This document shows positions 1 to 5,961 of a DNA stretch of 12,201 nucleotides, in pieces; positions within the stretch are counted from its first letter, which is position 1; the number at the start of each line of letters is the position of its first letter. Location of the stretch: the NCBI GenBank assembly GCA_030746455.1, contig JASLMQ010000463.1, forward strand, positions 1 through 12,201, written 5' to 3'. Position numbers and translations under genes: made by a program. Under the pieces are notes generated by a model. It was not told the origin of the DNA. It searched no databases and was given only the letters and a program-made list of their open reading frames with translations. This DNA is from Candidatus Latescibacterota bacterium (GTDB lineage: Bacteria > Latescibacterota > UBA2968 > GCA-2709665).

Positions 1-27
1 CTCCAGGTAGGGGAACGTTCGATGCTC

Positions 28-897
28 CTAGTGGATCAGCTTGTGCCGGATGGCGATTTCCTGCAACAGAATTCCATAGCGGTCGCGCAGATCCGGGCGT
101 AGGGCAAAGGCCTTGCGGTAGGCATCGGCCGCGTTCTTGTAGAAGCCCTGGGCCGTGAGCACCCGGCCCATCAGGATGTAATTCGGCGCATAGTCCGGGG
201 CGAGCTCGGTGGTCCGCGTGCCCATCTGGAAGGCTTGCTCGAGCTGCCGGCGCTGCAGATGGATCCAGCCCAGTCCCTGGTAAGCCTGGATCGCGTTTGG
301 ATCGCGCTCCAGTGCCTGGCGGTAGTGGATTTCGGCGGAGTCGAAATCGCCTAGCTTCTGATTGTAGAATCCGAGCGCCACGACCACGCCCGCGTCGACC
401 GTATCCAATGCCGCGATCCGCTCGCAGACCTCGATGGTCTGGACGTAGGCCTCCAGACGGGAGAATGCGCTCGCCAGCAGACGCATCGCCTGTACATTCG
501 AGGAATCCTGGAGCACGATGTCGTGCAACTCGGCCGCCGCGCCGGCGTAGTCCCCGGATTCCATCGCCCCCACCGCCCCCCGCAGCTCCACAGGCACCGT
601 AGACCCGACCCAGTCGACCACCGCAATGTCCAGCAAGCCCCCCGGGTCTGCCGCCGACACCGGCTCTGCGGCCACCGCAGCTGCGCCGGCCAGCCACAGG
701 GCCAGGAACAGCCAGATCGAGCCAACTGCCACCCGCGGAGCGGGTGGCTTGGTGTTCCGGCCATAGGCCGGGGCAGCAAGGAACGCGCATGCGCGTTCGT
801 GGTTGCCCGTGAGCGGTGATACCCCGCGCGCAGCGCGGGATCTGTCGCCCCGGGAAGACCCCCACCGCGAACAATCCGAGGCCCGACGTACCTTCAT
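28..897 (-). CDS. Exported or membrane-anchored TPR-repeat protein with odd N-terminus
   Basis: This 289-residue protein probably acts as a protein-interaction scaffold outside or at the cytoplasmic membrane. From about residue 103 it is built of helical TPR units with recognisable pairs such as ALERDPNAIQAYQGLGWI (about 195-212) and AYRKAFALRPD (about 259-269). A hydrophobic stretch (SIWLFLALWLAGAAAVAA, about 60-77) is an export signal or membrane anchor, but it is preceded by some 55 residues rich in Arg, Gly and Pro, which is unusual for a signal sequence. Residues about 20-57 are encoded by a block of DNA hairpins at 722-842. The start ATG at 897 is chosen because it overlaps the stop of the preceding TPR gene (ATGA) and has GGAGGGG just upstream. 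An in-frame ATG at 930 lies inside the upstream gene. It is the last gene of the phosphatase/TPR set. Its specific partner is unknown. Confidence 0.82.
   Translation of the reverse strand: MKVRRASDCSRWGSSRGDRSRAARGVSPLTGNHERACAFLAAPAYGRNTKPPAPRVAVGSIWLFLALWLAGAAAVAAEPVSAADPGGLLDIAVVDWVGSTVPVELRGAVGAMESGDYAGAAAELHDIVLQDSSNVQAMRLLASAFSRLEAYVQTIEVCERIAALDTVDAGVVVALGFYNQKLGDFDSAEIHYRQALERDPNAIQAYQGLGWIHLQRRQLEQAFQMGTRTTELAPDYAPNYILMGRVLTAQGFYKNAADAYRKAFALRPDLRDRYGILLQEIAIRHKLIH
722..842. repeat. Block of four consecutive hairpins inside the TPR coding sequence
   Basis: Four perfect inverted repeats follow each other in about 120 bases. They are GCCACCCGC/GCGGGTGGC at 728-748 with a 3-base loop (extendable by CCAA/TTGG at 722-725 and 749-752), CCGGCC/GGCCGG at 757-771 with loop ATA, the 18-base palindrome at 781-798 centred on GCATGC (flanked by GCAA/TTGC), and CCCGCGC/GCGCGGG at 823-839 with a 3-base loop (flanked by GAT/ATC). 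The reading frame stays open across all of them and encodes residues about 20-57 of the TPR protein. The density and regular short loops look like a REP/BIME-like or Rickettsia-type palindromic element rather than ordinary codon bias. No second copy is visible in this window, so dispersal is inferred, not shown. Confidence 0.6.
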
Positions 898-907
898 TGC
901 CCCCTCC
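894..907 (-). promoter_or_regulatory. Coupled stop/start (ATGA) with strong ribosome binding site
   Basis: The stop TGA of the upstream TPR gene and the start ATG of the downstream one share bases at 894-897. GGAGGGGGCA (898-907) precedes the ATG at good spacing. This decides the start of the downstream gene and implies translational coupling. Confidence 0.8.
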
Positions 908-1544
908 GTGGTCTTCGGAATGCGAACCAATACACGATGATTACTCCAGCGAACCCGGCGACGATCAGCAGAACCAGGAGGTTGGGTATCTTTCCCAGCT
1001 CCCCCTCCAGCCGTGCCGACTGGTTGACAAAGGCAGGATTGTCCGGTTCCAGCCGGAGCGCCTTCTCCAACTGCGCCATTGCGGCCTCGGGCTCGCCGTC
1101 CTTGAGCAGCAGCCGCGAAAGGTTGAAGTAGGCCGCACCGACCGTGGGGTCGACCTGAACCGCCTTCTGGTAGAACCCTCGTGCCTTATCCGGACGCCCC
1201 TCCATCTCGTGGACGCTGCCGAGGTTGTTGTAGGTGTGTCCGTCACCCGGCCGAAGCTTGACCACCTCCGTGTAGTGCTTCCGTGCCAGATCATAGCGTT
1301 TGTGCTCGAAGCAGATGCCCGCCAGGTTGTAGTGGGCGTCGGCGTGGCCGGGATCCCGCGACAAGACCGACTCGTAAAGCTGTAGGGCCTTCCGCATGTC
1401 CACGGGCCTGTCCACGCCCAGATGGTAGCGCTGCGCCTCCTCGAAGAGCCGCTGCGCTTCACCGGAGAGTGGAGTCGCCGGTTGGGCGACAGCCGAAGCG
1501 CACAGGAGGCTGGCGCAGAACAGAAGCCGGGGTAAGGCCGTCAC
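894..1544 (-). CDS. Exported TPR protein with C-terminal membrane anchor
   Basis: This 216-residue protein has a clean signal sequence (MTALPRLLFCASLLCASAVAQ, cleavage near residue 20). Three to four TPR units follow at about 30-175, for example ALQLYESVLSRDPGHADAHY, HYTEVVKLRPGDGHTYNNLG and QLEKALRLEPDNPAF. A single hydrophobic segment (about 187-208, LLVLLIVAGFAGVIIVYWF) comes next and then a basic tail, FRRPRRGQ. This predicts an extracytoplasmic TPR domain tethered by its C-terminus, with the basic tail inside. The GTG start at 1544 overlaps the stop of the phosphatase gene (GTGA) and has GAGGGG upstream. Reading further upstream to 1763 would add 73 Arg/Gly/Pro-rich residues that overlap the phosphatase and hide the signal peptide, so that start is rejected. 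The protein is probably a scaffold paired with the next TPR gene. Its ligand is unknown. Confidence 0.85.
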   Translation of the reverse strand: MTALPRLLFCASLLCASAVAQPATPLSGEAQRLFEEAQRYHLGVDRPVDMRKALQLYESVLSRDPGHADAHYNLAGICFEHKRYDLARKHYTEVVKLRPGDGHTYNNLGSVHEMEGRPDKARGFYQKAVQVDPTVGAAYFNLSRLLLKDGEPEAAMAQLEKALRLEPDNPAFVNQSARLEGELGKIPNLLVLLIVAGFAGVIIVYWFAFRRPRRGQ

Positions 1545-1554
1545 GATGCCCCTC
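1541..1554 (-). promoter_or_regulatory. Coupled stop/start (GTGA) with ribosome binding site
   Basis: The phosphatase stop TGA (1541-1543) shares bases with a GTG start (1542-1544), and GAGGGGCATC lies directly upstream (1545-1554). The arrangement supports the GTG start and coupled translation. Confidence 0.75.
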
Positions 1555-2785
1555 GACTCGCATCGGGCTCCGCGGCCCGGAGGTAGATCAGGGCGGCGTT
1601 GTCCGGGCCCTCGAGCGCATACGCTCTTGCCAACTCGCGCGACTCTGTCTCGAGGTCGTGGGCCTCCCCCAGCTGGGCCGCAAGCAGCCGGGCCCGAAGC
1701 CTGGGGTGCTTTAACACCCCGTCGGTCGCAAGAAGGAGTCCCCCGGCATCTAGGATTCCGCATCTGTAGTCAACATGCCTTCCCCGAAACGAACTGTCCC
1801 CCAACCAGATGCTCGATTTTCTTCCAGCTGCCCCGTAACCCAGGTCGCGGTTGACGCGTACGATCCCGTTGCCTCCCGACCGCAGGATGAGCCCGTCGCC
1901 CACCGACGCCCAACAGACCCGTCTTCCGGCCCGTAGGGCCGCCAACAGGGCCGTGACGCTCCTGCCCACGTTCAGATCCCTCTGTATGGTCTTGTGGCAA
2001 CGCAGGACCGACCTGAGAAGAAAGGTCTGGATACTGTCCTCGGTGGGTTCCGCTTCGTCCTCGAAGCCGAGACGAAACAACTCAAGGAATTTCCGTACCG
2101 CAAGCTCGCTGCTACGTGCGCCGTGGTGGGCATCGGCGACGACGTAGAGGTCCAGATCCCCGATCCGGTCGAACCCCAGCGCATCCTCGTTGGGGTCGCC
2201 GTTGATGCGCGTCGTGAGCCCCCCCGTCGTGTACAGAAAGGCGGCATCTCCGCGGCTGCCAAGCAGCCCCCCCAGAAAATCGCCTTTCCTCCTGTGGCAG
2301 CGTCCAAGAACCATCAGCCCTTGGGGATGACCTTCCGATTCCTGGAACTCCCTCTGCGCCGGCCAGCGGTCGGTGGACACCCCCCTGACCACCCCCGCTC
2401 CATTGAGATCTCCGGTGCGCTCCGAGAATCCGCCACCGATGGTCTCGAGCAGGTCCCGCAGGATCTGGGTGGGGACCTGGCCCCTCCTGGACCCGTCGGC
2501 GGGATGCTGTTCACCCAGAAACCGGCGAAGGGCCCCGTGGAACTCCCTGGCGGTGACCACAGGGGGATCGATACGCTCGATGCGGCCGTCAGACAGCCAG
2601 ATCCCGGCCTTCCGCTCTCGAAAGCCGCCCGCCGGACGATCGAAGTGCAGGAACTGGGCCTCCAGCCGTCCCCCGTTGCCCGACACGGCGGACGGATAGT
2701 GAAGCCCGAGCAGACGGGGTGCGAAGGCCGCAGAAAACACCGCTCGCGTGCTCGTTTGCTCGCTCTGTACCGGGTTGCCGGCCAC
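1541..2785 (-). CDS. PP2C-family (PPM) protein phosphatase with novel N-terminal extension
   Basis: The C-terminal part (about residues 190-403 of 414) carries the PP2C motif series in order: NEDALGF (199-205), YVVADAHHG (214-222, replacing the usual ADGMGG), CWASVGDGLILRSGG (291-305), LLATDGVLKHP (351-361) and GPDNAALIYL (393-402). All four expected metal-binding aspartates can be placed (D201, D218, D355, D395), so it is probably a working Mn/Mg-dependent Ser/Thr or regulatory-protein phosphatase. The first ~190 residues form an extension I cannot assign. It contains LHFDRPAGGF, GIWLSDGRIERIDPP and ILRDLLETIGGGF, and its composition is that of normal coding sequence, unlike the Arg/Ser/Pro-rich alternative frame. 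There is no signal peptide, so it is cytoplasmic. The start is GTG at 2785, with AGAGGG about 6 bases upstream and 10 bases after the preceding small gene. The coupled TPR genes suggest a shared signalling role. Confidence 0.85.
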   Translation of the reverse strand: MAGNPVQSEQTSTRAVFSAAFAPRLLGLHYPSAVSGNGGRLEAQFLHFDRPAGGFRERKAGIWLSDGRIERIDPPVVTAREFHGALRRFLGEQHPADGSRRGQVPTQILRDLLETIGGGFSERTGDLNGAGVVRGVSTDRWPAQREFQESEGHPQGLMVLGRCHRRKGDFLGGLLGSRGDAAFLYTTGGLTTRINGDPNEDALGFDRIGDLDLYVVADAHHGARSSELAVRKFLELFRLGFEDEAEPTEDSIQTFLLRSVLRCHKTIQRDLNVGRSVTALLAALRAGRRVCWASVGDGLILRSGGNGIVRVNRDLGYGAAGRKSSIWLGDSSFRGRHVDYRCGILDAGGLLLATDGVLKHPRLRARLLAAQLGEAHDLETESRELARAYALEGPDNAALIYLRAAEPDASRGAS

Positions 2786-2795
2786 CGTTCGCCCT

Positions 2796-2984
2796 CTACT
2801 TCTCCCAAGCCAGAAGGGATTCGATACGTGCCTCGAGCTGGCGCCTGCCGCCCTCTGGGTCCTCCAGCACGACCTCGATGACGGGGCGCGATCGCCACAG
2901 CTGGAAACAGAGCTCGAGGTCGATCTCGAGCCTCTGGCAGGCCATACGGACCATCAGAAGTGCACAGGCCACTAGCTTGAGCAC
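2796..2984 (-). CDS. Small protein of unknown function upstream of phosphatase
   Basis: This is a 62-residue open frame starting at GTG 2984, preceded by GGAGGCGCCC (GGAGG six bases from the start), and ending 10 bases before the phosphatase start. The N-terminus is hydrophobic (LKLVACALLMVRMACQ). The rest is charged and probably helical, with ELCFQLWRSRPVIEVVLEDPEGG followed by RRQLEARIESLLAWEK (broken by Pro and Gly). I recognise no family. The GTG at 3032 would add 16 Arg/Ser-rich residues and lacks a comparable ribosome site. Support comes from the ribosome site, the tight spacing and natural-looking composition. Some doubt remains because it is short. Confidence 0.55.
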   Translation of the reverse strand: MLKLVACALLMVRMACQRLEIDLELCFQLWRSRPVIEVVLEDPEGGRRQLEARIESLLAWEK

Positions 2985-3099
2985 GGGCGCCTCCGAGGCG
3001 CGCCTGCGGCTGTCCGTCCGACCCGTCCGCACCCTCCGAAGCCCTGGGCCCCTACCTGCCTTTCTGCCGGTCGGACAGGATCTCCGCTCCTGTGCCTAA

Positions 3100-3129
3100 A
3101 TCATGCACATAACGGCCCCGCGGAGTCAA
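3100..3129 (-). promoter_or_regulatory. Sigma70-type promoter candidate for small protein/phosphatase/TPR operon
   Basis: On the minus strand TTGACT (3124-3129) and CATGAT (3100-3105) are separated by 18 bases, matching the -35 and -10 consensus at 5/6 and 4/6 positions. Transcription would begin near 3092, leaving a leader of about 108 bases before the GTG at 2984. The promoter lies just downstream of an intrinsic terminator, where a new unit is expected. Confidence 0.5.
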
Positions 3130-3205
3130 GGGCGACGGGCCGGGCCGACGCGCGCGGGCCCACCCCCTCTGCCCGCGCCAGAGAGCACCGGGCGATCCAA
3201 CAATG

Positions 3206-3230
3206 AAAAAGACGGCCTCGGGAGCCGTCT
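3206..3230 (-). terminator. Intrinsic terminator ending the beta-helix protein transcript
   Basis: The minus strand reads AGACGGC, loop TCCCGAG, GCCGTCT, then TTTTT with two Ts shared with the stem. This is a 7-bp GC-rich stem followed by a U-tract. It lies 216 bases after the stop of the FapA-like gene and just before the next promoter. Confidence 0.8.
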
Positions 3231-3445
3231 GGATGCGCCAACCGGGCCGATTCATGAAAGCCCGGCCCGCCTTCATCCACCTGTTACAGAGATCCGCTCG
3301 CTCGACGTCGTGGGGACAGCGTCGGGCGAGGCCATAACGGGGGGGGAGACAAACGGGCCGGGCAAAACCCACCGTGACAACCAGTTAGCATGACAGAAAA
3401 TAACAAAAGTGAGCACGAAGCGCAAGCATTGAGGCCCGCCGGAGC
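3231..3445 (-). other. Long gene-free 3' region with second stem-loop before terminator
   Basis: The 215 bases between the FapA-like stop and the terminator hold no credible gene. Next to the terminator the minus-strand RNA can form CCGGGC/GCCCGG (3260-3265 with 3242-3247) around a 12-base loop that contains the palindrome TTCATGAA. Two G-U pairs and an outer GGATG/CATCC pairing (3274-3278 with 3231-3235) could extend it. An open frame crosses the whole area (3052-3372), but it also crosses the terminator and the promoter and is rejected. The region could be a structured 3' untranslated region or the tail of a small RNA. No known RNA family is recognised. Confidence 0.4.
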
Positions 3446-4570
3446 TCACTCCGCGTCTTGCCAGACCACCGCGCCCTCCTGCAGACGGAAGGACCCGTTC
3501 TGCCAGCCTTCGTTTCCGACTGCGCGAGCCTGTACATTGCCCGCTGCGCTCGTCAGCTCGAGCTGCAGGCCGGCCGGCGCACTCGTTCTTCGGAGGGCCG
3601 CAGTGGTTTTCTCCATCTCCACGGACCCGCCGGGGGTCAGCCGGAATTCAGAAAGCTGCACCATCTCGACCGTGATCTCACCCTTGACCTCCCCCATCAC
3701 GCGCAGGCAAGACGACAGCGGTTTCTCGAGCTCCTTCACGATGGCCTCTCGCTTCTTAGCGAGGTCTGACGCCTCCAGCTGCAGATCGTCCAGCTCCCGA
3801 ACCGCGAAGATGTGCTGCCTCAGGTCGTCGATGAGTTTTAGGAAAATCTTGTGGCGGCTGGGGTTACGGCTGATGTAGTGCCGATTCGCGCGCGTGAGCG
3901 CCCCCACCATCACCTTCAGGTAGAACTCCTCCAGGGCCCTTTCGACCTCCTCGGGACTCCGCCCGGCCACGGCCTGGTAGAACGTGCCCAAGTCCACCTT
4001 GAGCTCGCGCTGAGTGGGCACCAGCACGTTTCCCAGCCGGAGGTCGACCTGCGGGTAGTCCCTCAAGAAGCGTCTGGCTGCCGAGCTGATTCGGACCATC
4101 AGCTCACCCAGGGCCTGTTCCTTCCGCAATTCCTCCTGCCGGTGCTGTCTGGCGGTCAGAATGTCAGCCGACCGATTCCCGATCGACACGCTCGTGTTGC
4201 TCAGGTCTCCCCCCACCTCGGCCCCGAGATCGAGCGTGATACTGCTGTCGTGAATGTCCGATTTCGCCAGGATCTCGCGGGCCTGGATTGTGGTGAAGGC
4301 GGCCGCGCCCTCCAGAACCACGGAACCGCGCACCTCGACGGTGCAGGGATGCTGTTCGGCCCCCTCGACCGTGCCCTGGACCAGCAGGTCCCCGTCGCCG
4401 CGAATGACTCCGCCCTGGTAGACGTTGCCGGACACGACGCCGTTCCGGTCGTGGAAGTCCACCACGCCGGCCTCCATGGTCACGTCCTTGACCGTGTGGA
4501 CCTGGCGTTCCTCGCCCGGATCGCCCGTGGTTTCCGGTCCGGATTCTGGCTGTTCCATCGTCCCGACCAT
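3446..4570 (-). CDS. FapA/DUF342- or bactofilin-like beta-helix polymer-forming protein
   Basis: This 374-residue protein has a short acidic N-terminus. A stretch of about 85 residues (about 43-130) then shows the periodic Gly/Val pattern of a right-handed beta-helix: GVVSGNVYQGGVIRGDGDLL, VQGTVEGAE, VEVRGSVVLEGAA, AREILAKSDIHDSSITL and VGGDLSNTSVSIGN. This pattern is shared by FapA/DUF342 proteins and bactofilins. The second half (about 140-290) is helical and probably coiled in part (ELDDLQLEASDLAKKREAIVKELEKPL), followed by a beta-rich tail. There is no signal peptide, so it is probably a cytoplasmic scaffold or polymer. The ATG at 4570 has GAGGG directly against it, which is closer than usual. 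An ATG four codons later (4558) is the alternative. It follows a response regulator by 20 bases, which suggests a link to signalling, polarity or surface functions. Choosing between DUF342 and bactofilin needs a profile search. Confidence 0.6.
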   Translation of the reverse strand: MVGTMEQPESGPETTGDPGEERQVHTVKDVTMEAGVVDFHDRNGVVSGNVYQGGVIRGDGDLLVQGTVEGAEQHPCTVEVRGSVVLEGAAAFTTIQAREILAKSDIHDSSITLDLGAEVGGDLSNTSVSIGNRSADILTARQHRQEELRKEQALGELMVRISSAARRFLRDYPQVDLRLGNVLVPTQRELKVDLGTFYQAVAGRSPEEVERALEEFYLKVMVGALTRANRHYISRNPSRHKIFLKLIDDLRQHIFAVRELDDLQLEASDLAKKREAIVKELEKPLSSCLRVMGEVKGEITVEMVQLSEFRLTPGGSVEMEKTTAALRRTSAPAGLQLELTSAAGNVQARAVGNEGWQNGSFRLQEGAVVWQDAE

Positions 4571-4590
4571 CCCTCAGAGGTGCGCTTCCC

Positions 4591-4980
4591 TCACTGGCCC
4601 AGTGCCCGCAGGGACTCTCGCTTTTCCACAAGTTCCTTGGTGATCTGAACCAGCTCGTTGAGGGTTGCAACGTGCACGGGCTTGGCCAGAACGAGATCGG
4701 TGTAGTCCAGGGCCATCTCCGGGATGTCCTCGGTGTAGCCCGAGATGATGACGATGACGGACCACGGCATCATGCCACGGATGACGGACAGGATGTCCAG
4801 CCCGCTGACGCCCGGCATCTTCAGGTCCAGGGTGATCAGGTCATATCGAGCCTGGACCGCCATCCCGAGCGCTTCCTCGCCGGTCTCGGCCGTGTCAATC
4901 TGATCGCAGCCCACCACACCCATGCAGTTGACCAGGAACGCGCGGACATCCGGGTCGTCATCCACGATCAGTACTTTCAT
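4591..4980 (-). CDS. Single-domain CheY-like response regulator
   Basis: This 129-residue protein consists only of a receiver domain. It shows the acidic pocket VDDDPD (D7-D9), the phospho-acceptor D52 in LITLDLKMPGVSG, the switch serine S80 in VIIISGYTED-like context (VIVIISGYTED), and K100-P101 in VLAKPVHV. No DNA-binding or enzymatic output domain is attached, so it acts by protein contacts, as CheY or Spo0F do. The ATG at 4980 has GGAGG four bases upstream. An upstream in-frame start would add 60 Arg-rich residues overlapping the preceding gene and is rejected. It lies 23 bases after the dockerin-like secreted protein and 20 bases before the FapA-like protein. No partner histidine kinase is present in the window, so its phosphate donor is unknown. 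Confidence 0.93.
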   Translation of the reverse strand: MKVLIVDDDPDVRAFLVNCMGVVGCDQIDTAETGEEALGMAVQARYDLITLDLKMPGVSGLDILSVIRGMMPWSVIVIISGYTEDIPEMALDYTDLVLAKPVHVATLNELVQITKELVEKRESLRALGQ

Positions 4981-5003
4981 AGTGCCTCCGAGTCCTGAGT
5001 CGA

Positions 5004-5744
5004 TCAGGCCTTCCTGCCGAACTGCTCTGCAAACTCGACGAAATCCGTGAATCCCACCCGTCCGTCCGCGTTCAAATCGTACTGCGTTTCGAAACCCGCT
5101 TCGCCGCTCTGCGTCCCGAAATGCTGCGCGAAGAGCACGAAATCCCCGAAGTTCACCCACCCGTCACCGTCGAAATCCGTTGTGACCGTTCCGGCAGGTT
5201 CCTCCGGCATTCCCGTCCGGACCAGCTTGAGGACGGCCAGGGGCGGGCCCGCGGTCGGCGCCAGAAGGCCTACGAGGTCCTCGTAGTCCTTGAGGGGGAC
5301 CTTCTCCACCAACAAGAGCGTGTCCTGGGCCACGGAGAACCCGATGGTATCCTGCAGGACCGGATTGGTGCCGTGGATCAGCACGAGAGCCGAATCGGCC
5401 ACCTGGTACCGGCCCGAAAGCCGTGTCGTATCCGTCACATCGGCCTGGATGGGGATGATGCCCAGGGAACCCGTCACCGTGGCCCGAACGATGTAGTCGG
5501 CCTCGAAACTCCCTGTCCCGGCCATGGTCAGCTTGCCCGACACCGAACCGCCGAAGTTCAGGTTCTTCACAGCCGCCAGTAGCTCGGGTGCGGCATAGGC
5601 CTGGATCGACGTGCTGTCGGCCTCCCAGATGCCCACGGGGTCGCCCCCCACAGGCACGGGCCTGGCGTCGAGCATTTGGGCGCGTGTCGGCAGGGAGGCC
5701 GAAGCCAGCACCCCAAACAGCAGAAGCAGAGCAGCCCGTCTCAT
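5004..5744 (-). CDS. Secreted protein with two C-terminal dockerin/EF-hand-like calcium loops
   Basis: This 246-residue protein starts with a signal peptide (MRRAALLLLFGVLASASLPTRA, cleavage near residue 22). A beta-rich domain of about 145 residues follows (GTGSFEADYIVRATVTGSLG, DTTRLSGRYQVADSALVLI); it recalls lipid- or ligand-binding barrel folds but I cannot assign it. The C-terminus holds two calcium-loop repeats: D190-F-D-G-D-G-W-V-N-F-G-D201 followed by FVLFAQHFG, and D223-L-N-A-D-G-R-V-G-F-T-D234 followed by FVEFAEQFG. Ligand positions 1, 3, 5 and 12 are filled in both. Such pairs occur at the ends of secreted proteins in several uncultured phyla and resemble dockerin repeats. The ATG at 5744 has GGGG eight bases upstream, and a promoter lies at 5805-5832. 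It leads the transcript that continues into the response regulator. Confidence 0.8.
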   Translation of the reverse strand: MRRAALLLLFGVLASASLPTRAQMLDARPVPVGGDPVGIWEADSTSIQAYAAPELLAAVKNLNFGGSVSGKLTMAGTGSFEADYIVRATVTGSLGIIPIQADVTDTTRLSGRYQVADSALVLIHGTNPVLQDTIGFSVAQDTLLLVEKVPLKDYEDLVGLLAPTAGPPLAVLKLVRTGMPEEPAGTVTTDFDGDGWVNFGDFVLFAQHFGTQSGEAGFETQYDLNADGRVGFTDFVEFAEQFGRKA

Positions 5745-5961
5745 GGTTGCGCCCCGAATGTAAGTTCAGGATTCCGGCAGATGGCTACCTGTCCACCAGT
5801 GTAGAATATAAGAACATCCCCGTAGCAGACAAGGCTCATAGCAACATGATCCGGCCCAGGGTGCGGCACCCTCGCCGCCTGCTCCAGGGTTGAGGGTACC
5901 CGGGTCCCATTCCCATAGACCGGTCACCGCGAAGCTACCGACACACCGCGCACCCATCCCG
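5745..5961. other. Gene-free spacer between two operons
   Basis: These 217 bases separate the double amidohydrolase gene from the secreted EF-hand gene. They contain a promoter candidate (5805-5832) and a short hairpin, AGGGTG/CACCCT around CGG (5858-5872), about 26 bases upstream of the -35. The hairpin has no T-tract, so it is not a convincing intrinsic terminator. The only open frames are short, Arg/Gly-rich and without ribosome sites. Confidence 0.5.
5805..5832 (-). promoter_or_regulatory. Sigma70-type promoter candidate for secreted protein/regulator/beta-helix operon
   Basis: On the minus strand TTGTCT (5827-5832) and TATATT (5805-5810) are separated by 16 bases, matching the consensus hexamers at 4/6 and 5/6 positions. 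The -10 lies in the only AT-rich patch of the spacer. The leader before the ATG at 5744 would be about 55 bases. Confidence 0.55.

Noticed and set aside
1545..1763. N-terminal extension of the membrane-anchored TPR protein to the start at 1763
   Set aside because: It overlaps the phosphatase gene, is Arg/Gly/Pro-rich and would bury a clear signal peptide. The GTG at 1544 has a ribosome site and a GTGA overlap.
1994..2881. Plus-strand open frame of 295 codons opposite the phosphatase
   Set aside because: The minus-strand frame carries ordered PP2C motifs. The plus frame has none and crosses into the small upstream gene.
3052..3372. Minus-strand open frame of 106 codons in the intergenic region
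   Set aside because: It runs through the intrinsic terminator and the promoter candidate, has Arg/Pro-rich composition and has no credible ribosome site.
5858..5872. Hairpin AGGGTG/CACCCT downstream of the double amidohydrolase, considered as a terminator
   Set aside because: The stem is only 6 bp and no T-run follows on the minus strand, so intrinsic termination is not supported.
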